Positions 10,809-20,278 of a stretch of 64,000 nucleotides of DNA are shown piece by piece. This DNA is from Hymenopellis radicata (taxonomy: Eukaryota; Basidiomycota; Agaricomycetes; Agaricales; Physalacriaceae), in contig JADNRX010000052.1 of assembly GCA_015501595.1 (NCBI GenBank), positions 1 through 64,000 on the forward strand, in the 5' to 3' direction. Within the stretch, counting starts at the first letter, position 1; the number at the start of each line of letters is the position of its first letter. A program made the translations under genes and the position numbers. Under the pieces are notes generated by a model. It had not been told where the DNA came from, made no database searches, and was given only the letters and a program-made list of their open reading frames with translations.

Positions 10809-12206
10809 GTATTCCTCTCTCTCCTTTCCTTCTCCCATCCGAGTTCTCATCCTCTCTCTTAGATTTCCAAAACGACACACTTCGGCGCCTAGTCGCGTCG
10901 AGTCTGATGGTCGGGAAGCCGGTGTTACCACACTGAGTATTCCTCCACGCCTTCCATCAGGCATCAAAAAGCCTCGCAAGCCCAAAAAGGGTTGCGAAAT
11001 TGCTCCTTCTCCATTTCGCCCGCACGTACTAGCTCCTGACCGCTTATTCTGTTGGACTTCCCCATTCTCAATCGCTTTTGACGAAACTCTATTTAACAAC
11101 ATCCCTCGTACTGCTCCCACCGTTCTCAAACTGGCGCGCAACGCTCTCGAAGAATCCACGCGCGGCAACTACGGTGCTGGCTTACTTCGTTTTCACCAAT
11201 ACTGTGATGACTCCGAAATTCCCGAATCCATGCGGATGCCCGCCTCCATGCTCCTTCTTGCAGTTCGTCATTTCATTTCCTGTTCCTTCATTGCTCCTAA
11301 TTTCTCTGCCAGGGTTTCGTTGGCTGGGCCGTCGAACGCAATACCCCCGGCAACACTATCAACAAATGGATGACAGGCCTACATGGTTGGCATACGCTGA
11401 ACAGGGCAGAATGGTTTGGCGGAGACGAATTCATCTCGCTTATCAAGTTTTCTGCAAACAAGATGAACCCGCCCAACCGTCGCCCCGTTCGTAATCCTGT
11501 CTCCATCGAACACTTGGCGGCCCTGGAGGCCGGCCTTAACATGTCCAACTGTTTCGATGCCGCCGTTTACGCAGTCGCACTCTGCTCATTCTGGGGCTGT
11601 TGCCGCCTTGGGGAGCTCACCGTCCCATCTCGCTCAAGGTTCGAGGCTCGCCGACATGTTACCAGAGGCGACTCTCTTCGTTTCAGAACCACCCCAGATG
11701 GTACTGACTCGGCTCACCTTCACATCCCTTGGGGCAAGGTCGAGCGTGAGCAAGGGGCTGATCTGACCTTCACAAGTCCATGTGGAGAATTCTGCCCAGT
11801 TCAAGCATTGCGACGGCACTTCATCCTCAATGACGACATCCCCGCTTCCATGCATTTCTTCTCCTTCCGCACAGCAGATGGTTCATTTGCCCCAATGGTC
11901 AAGGATTGGTTTCTCATGCGTTGCCGTGAGATCTGGACTCCTCTGGATCTAGACTTCATCCACGGCCACAGTTTCCGACCTGGGGGTGCGACCGAACTGC
12001 TCATGGCTGGCGTCGCACCCGAAACAGTTGCGAAAGTTGGCCGCTGGAGTTCACTTGCCTTTCTCATCTACTGGCGGAAGCTAGAATCACTCCTTCCTGC
12101 TATGATCTCCCGCTCCTACAGCTCCTCTCGCATTTCCGAAATTAAACTCAGTCTGGAATCCTTCCGTATCAAGCATAATATCCCTGAAAAGATTTGTATT
12201 CCATAG
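10801..12206 (+). CDS. retrotransposon tyrosine recombinase
   Basis: The integrating enzyme of the DIRS-order element. With an intron at 11263-11312 (50 nt, GTTCGT..CCAG) the gene encodes about 451 residues: an SAM-like N-terminal DNA-binding region (RNALEESTRGNYGAGLLRF, GLHGWHTLN) and a catalytic domain. Catalytic residues seen: Arg in GCCRLGELTVP, the H-x-x-R box in GHSFRPGG, Trp in VGRWSS and the nucleophile Tyr in IYWRKLES. The first ATG at 10801 overlaps the RT stop (ATGTTTAG), so the two may be translated together or fused after splicing. All catalytic positions are present, so the enzyme may be functional. Confidence 0.88.
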
Positions 12207-12550
12207 TCCATACCCTCGCATAGCTGTATCCCTTGCTCCCATCGCATAGTCGCTTATCCATGTATCGCTGTCCTAATTCGCTTAGCTCTGTATTGCATCG
12301 TCTGGTAGATCCCAAGAAATTCAAACATTGTTGCTCTTGCCTGACTCATGACTTGCAATGACATCAATGAGCTGTCTGTAAACAGCGCACTTTTGGGCAT
12401 TACAGACTGGTGTATGATGTCATTGCTCCACCATGCCTCAGCGAGCTCGGTCACCATTGATACCATGTTCTTTCCTTCGCGTCATCTCTGGTTTGGGTGC
12501 CTGCTGGACCTTGCACACGGTCCAGTCGGGTTGGAGCTGTCGCTCTGGGT
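12207..12550. other. non-coding interval of the retrotransposon between recombinase and B1
   Basis: About 340 bp with no open frame of note. It starts with short CATAG/GCTTA-type near repeats around 12210-12300. Probably 3' untranslated sequence of the element. Confidence 0.5.
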
Positions 12551-12774
12551 TGGGTTGTCTGGATCCGTGTCCAGGTCCAGGTCAGCCTTCCACCCGAGTC
12601 TTCGGCTGCCCGTGGCGATTCGGTTTTCCTCTCCCACACCCTGGTGTGGCGTCCCTCGCGGAAACCGTCTCGCCTGCTGCTTTTCCCCCAGCCGGGACCT
12701 CACCCCAAACCAGCCGGTATCACCGATACCGGCTTTCTCCCCTCTCCTCCACGCACGTCGCCACTTAGCTTGGT
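12551..12774 (+). repeat. B1 copy of the split direct repeat
   Basis: 224 bp read as identical to 12993-13216. It runs directly into A2 at 12774/12775, the junction expected for a circular-junction template in PAT/Ngaro elements. Confidence 0.9.
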
Positions 12775-12966
12775 GACGCGCAAATGCTCAAGGCCCGAGG
12801 AACGAGGGTCTCAGAGCCTTTGCCAGGCCAAGTCTAAGGGCAGAGTGCCGTCTCGATCGTGTAGACAGACATGTATTACTATTTAGGTATACATGTCTTT
12901 TTGGGGACGCCCGATTAGGAAATCGCGCGTCCTGCTCACTCCCCCCATCGTCGCTCGCATTTTCTC
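12774..12966 (+). repeat. A2 copy of the split direct repeat
   Basis: 193 bp, same sequence as A1 at 7270-7462. A 26-bp unique spacer separates it from B2. Confidence 0.9.
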
Positions 12967-12992
12967 CCCACCCTCCAACTCCCTTTACGTGG

Positions 12993-13216
12993 TGGGTTGT
13001 CTGGATCCGTGTCCAGGTCCAGGTCAGCCTTCCACCCGAGTCTTCGGCTGCCCGTGGCGATTCGGTTTTCCTCTCCCACACCCTGGTGTGGCGTCCCTCG
13101 CGGAAACCGTCTCGCCTGCTGCTTTTCCCCCAGCCGGGACCTCACCCCAAACCAGCCGGTATCACCGATACCGGCTTTCTCCCCTCTCCTCCACGCACGT
13201 CGCCACTTAGCTTGGT
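12993..13216 (+). repeat. B2 copy of the split direct repeat (3' end of element)
   Basis: 224 bp, same sequence as B1. It ends at CTTGGT, after which host sequence containing AGATTCT begins. Confidence 0.9.
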
Positions 13217-13446
13217 TAGATTCTTCAAAGAACTCTGGAAGGTCGGGTACGGTGCCGAAGAGATGCTGACCTTCGATACTTATCTATAAGAGCACGATAG
13301 CGGTCAATTCGATGGAATTATATAAATAGTCCTGTGAGTCCGACCGTTCTCGTCCCATTTCTTACACGACATTAAGCTGGGAAATACACAACGAGGATAC
13401 ACCAATCTTACACCCTCTTACACATTTCGCGCCCGATACCTGTCGT

Positions 13447-15231
13447 TCATCCTGAGGGCGTTGGCAGCGGGACGTGCTGGTCGCCCTTCGCCAGTAGCGC
13501 TAACATCATGGTGAGGTAAGGTCCTGGCTTCGAAACCTCCCTCATACGCTTCTCCAAGGGCTTGCCGTATCTCTTCTCATAAGCAAATTTAATCTGCTGC
13601 ATCCGGATGGGACTCCAAGACGCTCGAAGTATCCTGGAAATTGTATTAGTGAACACACTTTGACCGACCGGAAAGTCAAACCTGATGGATATACCCTCCA
13701 TCTTCCCGCCCTTCATAGCTTTCTCGATGTACTTCACGTCGCGCCATACACCCTCCCCATAAGCTAGGCGCTTTAGCTTGACGCCCTTTATCATATGAAG
13801 TAGCGCTCTCTGCATGTGGCCTGAAAACTCGGCCTTCACGATCTTTGTCAGACTCTTGTGAGTGCTGTCATACAGCCTGATACTGATAACCGGTCGTCAG
13901 CATCATCGCGGAAGATAGAAGATTGCCCACCGACACTTCAGTAAGATGTTGAGGCGAGCTGTTAACTATTATGTTGCAAAATGCGATCTATGGTAGCGTT
14001 AGCTTCCATTCAGGAAGTCATCAAATCAAACACACCTCGTCAGTTCCCTTCATGCCCTGTCCCGCATGGTACAAAACCTCAACATCTCGAGTGACGTGCT
14101 CCGTATTGAACGTAGGTCCCGTATCTCTAGCCGCAGTGAGAACCATGGCAAAAACTTATGGAGTTGTTAGATATTCAACAAGATCAACAATACTAGTGAC
14201 TTACGCCTTTCAGTCTTTCCGCTGAGATCGCTCGCTACAGCATCTTGGAGGGAACGGCCTTTGCTAAGTTGAGGGTAAGCCAGCTTCAACAGGTGGAGCT
14301 CTTCGTTGCTTCGGCCAAGAACAACTTCATTTAGGAATTCCTCATCAGTTCTAAAGACGAGATCAGTTCAGTACGAAGCGAAGACCATGACGATTGCCTA
14401 CCCAAAACCTTTGAGGGCAGTATATACAACCCAGGCGTCGCACATCAAGGGTCCTGATACGAAGCCGTGAACAAGGTATCTATAAATCTACGTGAGCGAT
14501 AAAGTACTCGATATAGACCAAAATGATTCACTTAATATCCCCGCCGAGCTCGCTGTCAAGTAGTGAGACAACCGAGCGTCCCGCCCTCCGAGTATAATGC
14601 TCCAGTATCGCCAGTTGCATCGTCGTCAAGTTCTTGAGTACCTCGACGACTGAAATAACGCTATTCGTCAATTTGGTGCTCCAACACTGTGAATCGCCAC
14701 AATACCTTTGGCGGCATCGCAGCCAAAGCCTTTCGCTGCTTTTTCGATGGCTTTCTTATCTGGGTCTGGATCGTACGTAGGGTCGAAGGTGCGAATGGCC
14801 TCGACTCCTGGCGCCACAGTAAAAGCGCCCAAGTACTGCACGATTGGTGGGATCGTTGTTGTACCAGGGACGGCCGGCGCCTGAGCCTGTGGGAAACTTG
14901 GCGTGTACGTTGGGCTCTATTTGCAATGTTAATTCGAGGAGCTAATGGCGCGTATATACAGTAGCCTTACGTAGGCTGTTTGTGGCGCCGTAGGTGCAGT
15001 GGGCATAGGAGGCTGAGACAAACACGTCAGAGAACGCTCTATTCTTCAGAAACTGGAATCGCCTAACGTTTTCCTTCCAAAGGAGATGAGTACGCGACAG
15101 TGGAGCGTACTAGGAATGATAAGACGTACAAAATGACCGGCCGATGGGCCGACTGGTGGAATAGGGAAGGCAGGCTGCGGCACGCCGCCTTGATAGTTCG
15201 GTGGAGGGCCAGGTGGAGGATTGTATGACAT
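13447..15231 (-). CDS. annexin (fungal type)
   Basis: Annexins bind acidic phospholipids, usually with Ca2+. The ATG at 15231 begins a Pro/Gly-rich N-terminal tail (MSYNPPPGPPPNYQGG). Four-repeat annexin core features follow: KKAIEKAAKGFGCDAAK, VEVLKNLTTMQLAILEHYTRR, a classical repeat motif ALKGFGTDEEFLNEVVLGRS, HLLKLAYPQLSKGRSLQDAV, and a final repeat region HMIKGVKLKRLAYGEGVWRD ending at the stop at 13447. At least six short introns interrupt it. The GxGTDE loop in one repeat suggests at least one Ca2+ site is kept; the other repeats look degenerate, as in many fungal annexins. A TATTTAAA box lies about 50 bp upstream (15279-15287, minus strand). The gene begins just beyond the retrotransposon end. 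Confidence 0.9.
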
Positions 15232-15299
15232 GTTGGTGGTGGTTACAAAGAAAAGATATGGAGCCACGAAAAGTTCCTTTTAAATAGGCGCGTCCGGCA

Positions 15300-16297
15300 A
15301 TAGCTGTACAAAGTGCGCGTGACTCGATCGTTGATCACTGATCAGCCCCTTACACTGCCACCATTTTCCGCATCGCTTCAACATTCGAATGCTAGTTCTA
15401 TCAGCTGCAGAGACTTGACGCTGTGAATGCCCTAAATCCAGCACAGGTCTGCATTTGACAGCCTGTATTTCAGGCGAGACCCCTGGACATTATCGGAAGG
15501 ACCTCTCGTCGGAACGTTCAGCGACTACTTTGTCCTGAGCCCTCAGACGGCCACTGCGATGGCGAGGAAGTCGAGAGATGTCTGCTAAGGTGTTATCTCG
15601 TCTTCATTAGCTGCATAGTGGACGAAGTGACCCACGTGAGAATGGGTCCAAGGACACAAGGCTGTGGGGACACGAGAGCGCCGAATGCCGTAAGGCAAAG
15701 ACTCCATCTAGCACTCACCTCTTTAATCTACGGTGGCAGTACACTTTGCTTTTTCGCCTTCCCCAATTCGGAAATGCTTGACAGCATTTCCTCAAATTAA
15801 CTGCTTCCAAGGTAGTAGGAGTAGAACCACCCACATTATGCTATGCGCTCAAAAGGCTCCCCTACCCGCTATGCATACACTTCGACAACATGCTCACATG
15901 ATTATACCTTACTTGTAACTGTCCTCACTCCTTGTATCCGGGCAGCACGCAGACTTCAGTCTCTCTCAAGTAGTGCCCACGAAGGACTCGGAAGTCTCTC
16001 CCATCATCGGTGCAACACTTATCCCGGCCGACACGTTATTTAATTTGTGGCTACCCCTTCAACATGAATGGCGTGTGTCAAGGCTTTTGCTCCCGACTCG
16101 GTTACACTACGTGCGGAACAGAAGGCGCCCGACTCTGTCTTCCGTAAGAGTATGCAGAAGGGAATTCCATTGGTCGTTCAACCGTGGGTGACTGGTGATC
16201 CTACTTCAGACCAATCTAACTTTGTTCCAGATTATAATTTACCTGCATGGGGCACAAACATCTCCGAAAATGACGCCTGCTCTTCACGTTCTTCGAC
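15300..16297. other. intergenic region without a recognised gene
   Basis: About 1 kb between the annexin promoter and the hydrophobin block. Open frames near 15618-15800 and 15973-16191 lack any family resemblance or splice logic. I see no tRNA, and no strong repeat beyond the start of the duplicated block at about 16298. Confidence 0.45.
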
Positions 16298-16676
16298 GTA
16301 TGCGCGCTCGAGAGTATGTCAATCTTCGGTCTTCGGGGGAACAGAACGCCGCATGTTGGCAGTTTGTTACCTTGTCCTGCGTGCTCTTCGTCCAATTTTT
16401 CAATACACCATTCAACTCTGACTCGCTCTGGACTCGCTATGACCGCATTATCTCCCATTTTCTCCTAAAAATGACAGATATCCCCCGTTTTTAGCTTCTT
16501 TGCCCTCACCAAATCGTCTTTTCATTCATCGCTGACCATGCAAGCTTAAACGATGGAAATTCCCTCTGTCACTTCCGCATCGCCGCTCCAATTCAATATT
16601 TTGTGATTCTCAGCGGTCCGCGCACACCTGGACGTCGGGTGCAGATTTCGTTACGTTCACCGTGTCCGAGGAATCG

Positions 16677-16683
16677 TATAAAA
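16677..16683 (+). promoter_or_regulatory. TATA box of hydrophobin copy 1
   Basis: TATAAAA, 70 bp upstream of the ATG at 16753. The same box with the same flanks lies upstream of copy 2 at 19434-19440. Confidence 0.7.
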
Positions 16684-16752
16684 GCCTCCCTCTTTCGTTC
16701 ACTGTTCTTCACTCTTGCAGTCTAGTCTCATTCGACAACCAGCTCTTTAAAG

Positions 16753-17185
16753 ATGCAGTTCAAGCTTTCCGTTCTCACCACTGTTGTCCTTGCAACCTTT
16801 GCGGCCGCCACGCCTCTCGAGGCTCGTACCGGTGACTGCAATACTGGCCCCATTCAGTGCTGCAACTCTGTTCAGAGTGCGAGCGATCCAGCTACCGCTG
16901 CGCTTCTCGGGCTCCTGGGCATTGTCCTAGGGCCCATCACTGGCCAAGTTGGGATTACCTGCTCGCCCATCTCTGTCATTGGTGTTGGAGGGTCTAGCTG
17001 GTATGTTCATTTCTCCATGAACTAGTATTATTTCTCACTTCTTCTGCAGCTCCGCCCACCCCGTTTGCTGCACCGACAACTCTAACGGTTCGAATGCTGT
17101 TCTTACGCTTTTCTTGAGTCTATGATACTGATGTTTTTTTTCAGGTGGACTCGTCTCCCTTGGTTGCGTCCCCATTAGCCTCTGA
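16753..17185 (+). CDS. class I hydrophobin
   Basis: A small secreted amphipathic protein that assembles at air-water interfaces on hyphae and fruiting bodies. Exons are 16753-17000, 17050-17087 and 17145-17185, giving about 108 residues. There is a signal peptide ([19 protein letters not shown]) and the eight-cysteine C-CC-C-C-CC-C pattern: [35 protein letters not shown] Gly/Leu/Ile-rich segment lies between the Cys doublet and the third group, and the spacing is that of class I. The TATA box at 16677 fits strong regulated expression. A frameshifted paralogue lies 2.7 kb downstream. Confidence 0.93.
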
Positions 17186-17495
17186 GAGTTTCGCTGTAAA
17201 GCCCGTCGCAGCCTTAGCTCGTGTTATCGTCAATTGGTTATGTTTTCGTGTCTGGGGGAGGAGAGATAGTTGATAGCCACATTCATTTGAGGATGTATTC
17301 ATTGAAATGGACGGTGTTACTCGTTTCTTCCGTTTTATTGAGACTTGGAGCCGCGTTTGTCGTTGAAATGTTGATCTCTCGAAGTATCCGTCAACAAAAT
17401 GTACGCGATTGACATGGCGTTGTGTGAACAGGTAGAGCCGATCGAATTGTGTCTGCGGAGTCCCGTCTTCGAACACGTGACGTATGCGCGCTCAA

Positions 17496-18813
17496 GAATA
17501 TGTCAATTTTCGAGGGAGAACGCAGGCGTTACTGCATCGTCGACTGCCAGCATCGATGTAGGTGCAGTACTGTCTAACTGCACCGACAAGAGTGGCTGCC
17601 GGCTGGGCCTGAGCCAGCCTGCGACTACCAACCAAAGTCATTGGGGTCTGTTTGGCAATAGCTTTAGAAGCCTATATCGTGTGGATCATCTCGACCACCC
17701 ACAATCCTGACTCCATGCCGCCGTGTTGCTCACTAGCTTGTCTTCTATACTCGTAATTCTACTCCTTTTTGCATCTTCTGCTCCCCTGTCGTTTGATATG
17801 GCTACCCCAACTTCCGGCAAGTTAACAGGCATAGTCAAAGTTCGTCTTCCCGGCGGTTCCATGCGCCAGTATGAAGTCTTTCCGGAGAATGGTGGCAGCG
17901 GAAAGGAATTTGTTCAAGTAAGTGACCTCTATCATACAAAAATCGGGACGACGCGCCATCGGAATATTCAATCATCGAGGTATCAATCAGTGTCTGTACT
18001 CGCAACCACGTCCGCCAGTGGTACATCCCAAGTAAGATTTAAAGTCGTTTCTATCTCTTGAAATCGCTAAAGCGAGCCTTAGCGACCTCGCGCACTCACA
18101 TCACCTACACCAAATGCGAGTCGAAGTTCGTCGTCAACTCCATATCCTTCCATTTCTTCGCATCTTGAACTCGTCGAATATGCATCCAATTCGTGTCTTC
18201 CACCTACCTCAGCCCTGTTTTCGCGTGGTCTCAACATTGGGTTACCTCAGCCAAACATCTGGGACCTGCCACCATCCGATCCTCAATCCCCGGCTTCTGA
18301 TATTGCGATGGCTTCGAATGGGTACATAGTGATTCTCTATCTGACTTATCAGACTCTGTGGAGGGCTTGCATCTGGCCGCTCCGTACGCTCTGGGACCTC
18401 CACCCGAATTTCCGCTGCTAACGACTCCTGAGGGTGAATGTTTGTTGTTCAATGGACTCCAGGCTCGATCTGGCTGAACTACAGCTTCGGTCAGCATGCC
18501 CAGAAGGTAAGCCCAAGTAGCATCCCTCAGCTTAGCGCTCGACAGCCTATCTTTGCGCATCCGAGCCCGAGGATGTATCGGTGAACTGCGTGCGGAAAAG
18601 GAGAAGCTCGACTAGTGGTGTTCGGCATCGTACATTGTTTCGCTTCTGAAGCGGGCGGTGGATGGGAAGTACACAACGCCGATGTTAAGACGGCGTACTT
18701 CATGCTGCATATCCCGAGTCTGCCACTCGATGGAGCGCGGTGAGCAGTGCCGAGCCTCCAAGTGCTTTCGCAAGAAATGCCTTATCGTGGTCTCTTGAGT
18801 AAAACCATCCAGT
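17496..18813. other. region between hydrophobin copies, no secure gene
   Basis: An open frame at 17723-18061 starts with a hydrophobic stretch and includes MATPTSGKLTGIVKVRLPGG. It could be a first exon ending at a GTAAGT near 17917, but I recognise no family and no convincing continuation. The remainder is probably decayed mobile-element sequence, judging by the fragment at 18814-19073. Confidence 0.35.
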
Positions 18814-19073
18814 GGATGTATGCAGACGCTCAAACAGAAGGTATGTGTCGATTGATGTTTGCTTACCGTACTAAGTACATGTACTGATCGTATCTGTTTT
18901 CAGTCAAAAATATATTCATCACACTGGCAAAACTTGCCCTTGATGATCCCAATTTTGTTTATAATATCATTCTTGAAGGCACCGACCACCTAGAGGGTCT
19001 CTTATCGAACATGCGCACCCAAGACCATAACCGCAACTTCGACTCGCTTCAGCTGGCACAGAAACTAGTCTAA
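18814..19073 (+). pseudogene. fragment of a repetitive Agaricomycete transposon-associated protein
   Basis: Splicing GTATGTGTCG..TTTTCAG (about 18840-18902) joins MYADAQTE to VKNIFITLAKLALDDPNF. The frame continues NIILEGTDHLEGLLSNMRTQ and DHNRNFDSLQLAQKL to a stop at about 19073. The layout (Q-T-x-VKN, DDPx, ILxGTDxLExLxxxxRT, xxFDxLQL) resembles a protein family that recurs across mushroom genomes and is usually linked to mobile elements. I recall the pattern but cannot name the family. No upstream body of the gene is visible, so this is a remnant. Confidence 0.4.
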
Positions 19074-19099
19074 TTGCGGAAATTTCAGTGGCAGCCGGC

Positions 19100-20246
19100 A
19101 TGCGGTAGCAGCTGCATTCCGAATACGCCGCATGTCAGATTGTTACCTTCTCCTGCTTGCTCTTCGCCCAATTTTTCAATGCCCCATTCAACTCTGCCTC
19201 GCTATGATCGTATTATCTCCCTTCTCCCGAAAAATGTCAGATATCCCGTCGTTTTTAGCTTTTGTGCCCTAACCACACCGTCTTTTCATTCATCGCTGAC
19301 CATACAAGCTCAAACGATGGAAATTCCCTGCGCCACTTTCCGCATCGCCCCCGATTCAGAATTTCGTGATGCTCAGCGGTCCGCGCACACCTGGACGTCA
19401 AATTTCATTACGTTCGCCGTGTCCGAGGAATCGTATAAAAGCCTCCCTCCTTCGTTCACTGTTTCTTCACTCTTGCAGTCCTCCGACAACCAGCTTTTTA
19501 AAGATGCAGTTCAAGCTTTCCGTTCTCACCACTGTTGGCCTTGCAGCTCTTGCGGCCGCCTCGCTCTTGAGGCTCGTACCGGCTCCTGCAATACTGGCCC
19601 CATTCAGTGCTGCAACTCTCTTTCGAGTGCGAGCGTTCCAAGTACCGCTGCGCTTCTCGGGCTCCTGGGCATTGCCGTAGAGAGCGTCACTGGCCAAGTT
19701 GGGCTTACCTGCTCCCCATCGAAGTCATTGGTGTTGGAGGGTCTAGCTGGTACGTTCATTTCTCCATGAACTAGGATTATTTCTCACTTTTTCTGCAGCT
19801 CCGCCCAGCCCGTCTGCTGCCAGGACAACTCTCACGGTTCGAATGCTGTTCTTACACGTTTCTCGAGTCTATAACACTGATGTTTTTTTTCAGGCGGAGT
19901 CGTCTCCCTTGGTTGCGTCCCCATTAGCCTCTGAAAGTCTCGCTGTAAAGCCCGTCGCAGCCTTAGCTCGTGTTATCGTTAATTGGTTATGTTTCCGTGT
20001 TCTGGGGAGGATAGATAGTTGATAGCCACATTCATTTGAGGATGTATTCATTGAAATTGACGGCGTTGCTCGTTGCTTCCGTTTTATTGAGAGTTGGAGC
20101 AGCGTTTGTCGTTGAAATGTTGATCTCTCACAGTATCCGTCAAGAAAATGTACGCGATTGACATGGCGTGAAACAGGCTTGAGCAGGTAGAGCCGATCGA
20201 ATTTAAGCATGTGTGTTCCCCCAACGAGTCGCGTCTTCTAACACGT
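19100..20246 (+). repeat. duplicated block, copy 2 (contains broken hydrophobin)
   Basis: Same order and flanks as 16298-17495, including the hydrophobin promoter, introns and 3' flank. Similarity ends at CTTCTAACACGTG (about 20246), only about 33 bp before the lipin start codon, so the sequence immediately upstream of lipin derives from the 3' flank of the hydrophobin block. Confidence 0.75.
19504..19934 (+). pseudogene. hydrophobin copy 2, disrupted by two 1-nt deletions
   Basis: Aligned with the intact copy at 16753, the signal peptide starts identically ([10 protein letters not shown]) but a base is missing at about 19559-19570, within GCCGCCTCGCTCTTGAGG. The Cys-rich part ([11 protein letters not shown]) therefore falls in another frame. 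A second base is missing at about 19713-19720 (CTCCCCATC). Exon 2 and exon 3 equivalents and both introns are still recognisable. The promoter TATA at 19434-19440 is preserved. Probably a decayed duplicate; two independent sequencing errors are less likely. Confidence 0.8.
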
Positions 20247-20278
20247 GCTTAGCCACTTTTCTCCGTCTCCCCACTACC

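Larger units (their letters stand above)
7271..13217 (+). mobile_element. DIRS-order retrotransposon, Ngaro/PAT-like, with split direct repeats
   Basis: A complete-looking tyrosine-recombinase retrotransposon of about 5.95 kb. Gene order is gag, reverse transcriptase/RNase H, tyrosine recombinase. The ends show the PAT/Ngaro arrangement A1-ORFs-B1-A2-B2. A1 (7270-7462) and A2 (12774-12966) are 193 bp and look identical; B1 (12551-12774) and B2 (12993-13216) are 224 bp and look identical. There is no DDE integrase and no simple LTR pair, which rules out Gypsy and Copia. Identical repeats argue for recent insertion. The 7-bp AGATTCT flanks both sides (7264-7270 and 13218-13224). RT and recombinase reading frames are continuous only if an intron is removed from each. 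Confidence 0.92.
16298..17495 (+). repeat. duplicated block, copy 1 (contains intact hydrophobin)
   Basis: This block and 19100-20246 share long stretches in the same order: the upstream region (GCTCTTCG(T/C)CCAATTTTTCAAT, the GTCCGAGGAATCGTATAAAA promoter), the hydrophobin gene with both introns, and the 3' flank (GCTGTAAAGCCCGTCGCAGC through GAGCCGATCGAATT). Copy 1 is bounded by related 25-bp words: ACGTATGCGCGCTCGAGAGT at 16298 and ACGTATGCGCGCTCAAGAAT at about 17478. Confidence 0.8.

Noticed and set aside
7270..12966. The 193-bp repeats as LTRs of a Gypsy or Copia element
   Set aside because: A second repeat pair interleaves with them (B1-A2-B2), and the element carries a tyrosine recombinase and no DDE integrase or aspartic protease.
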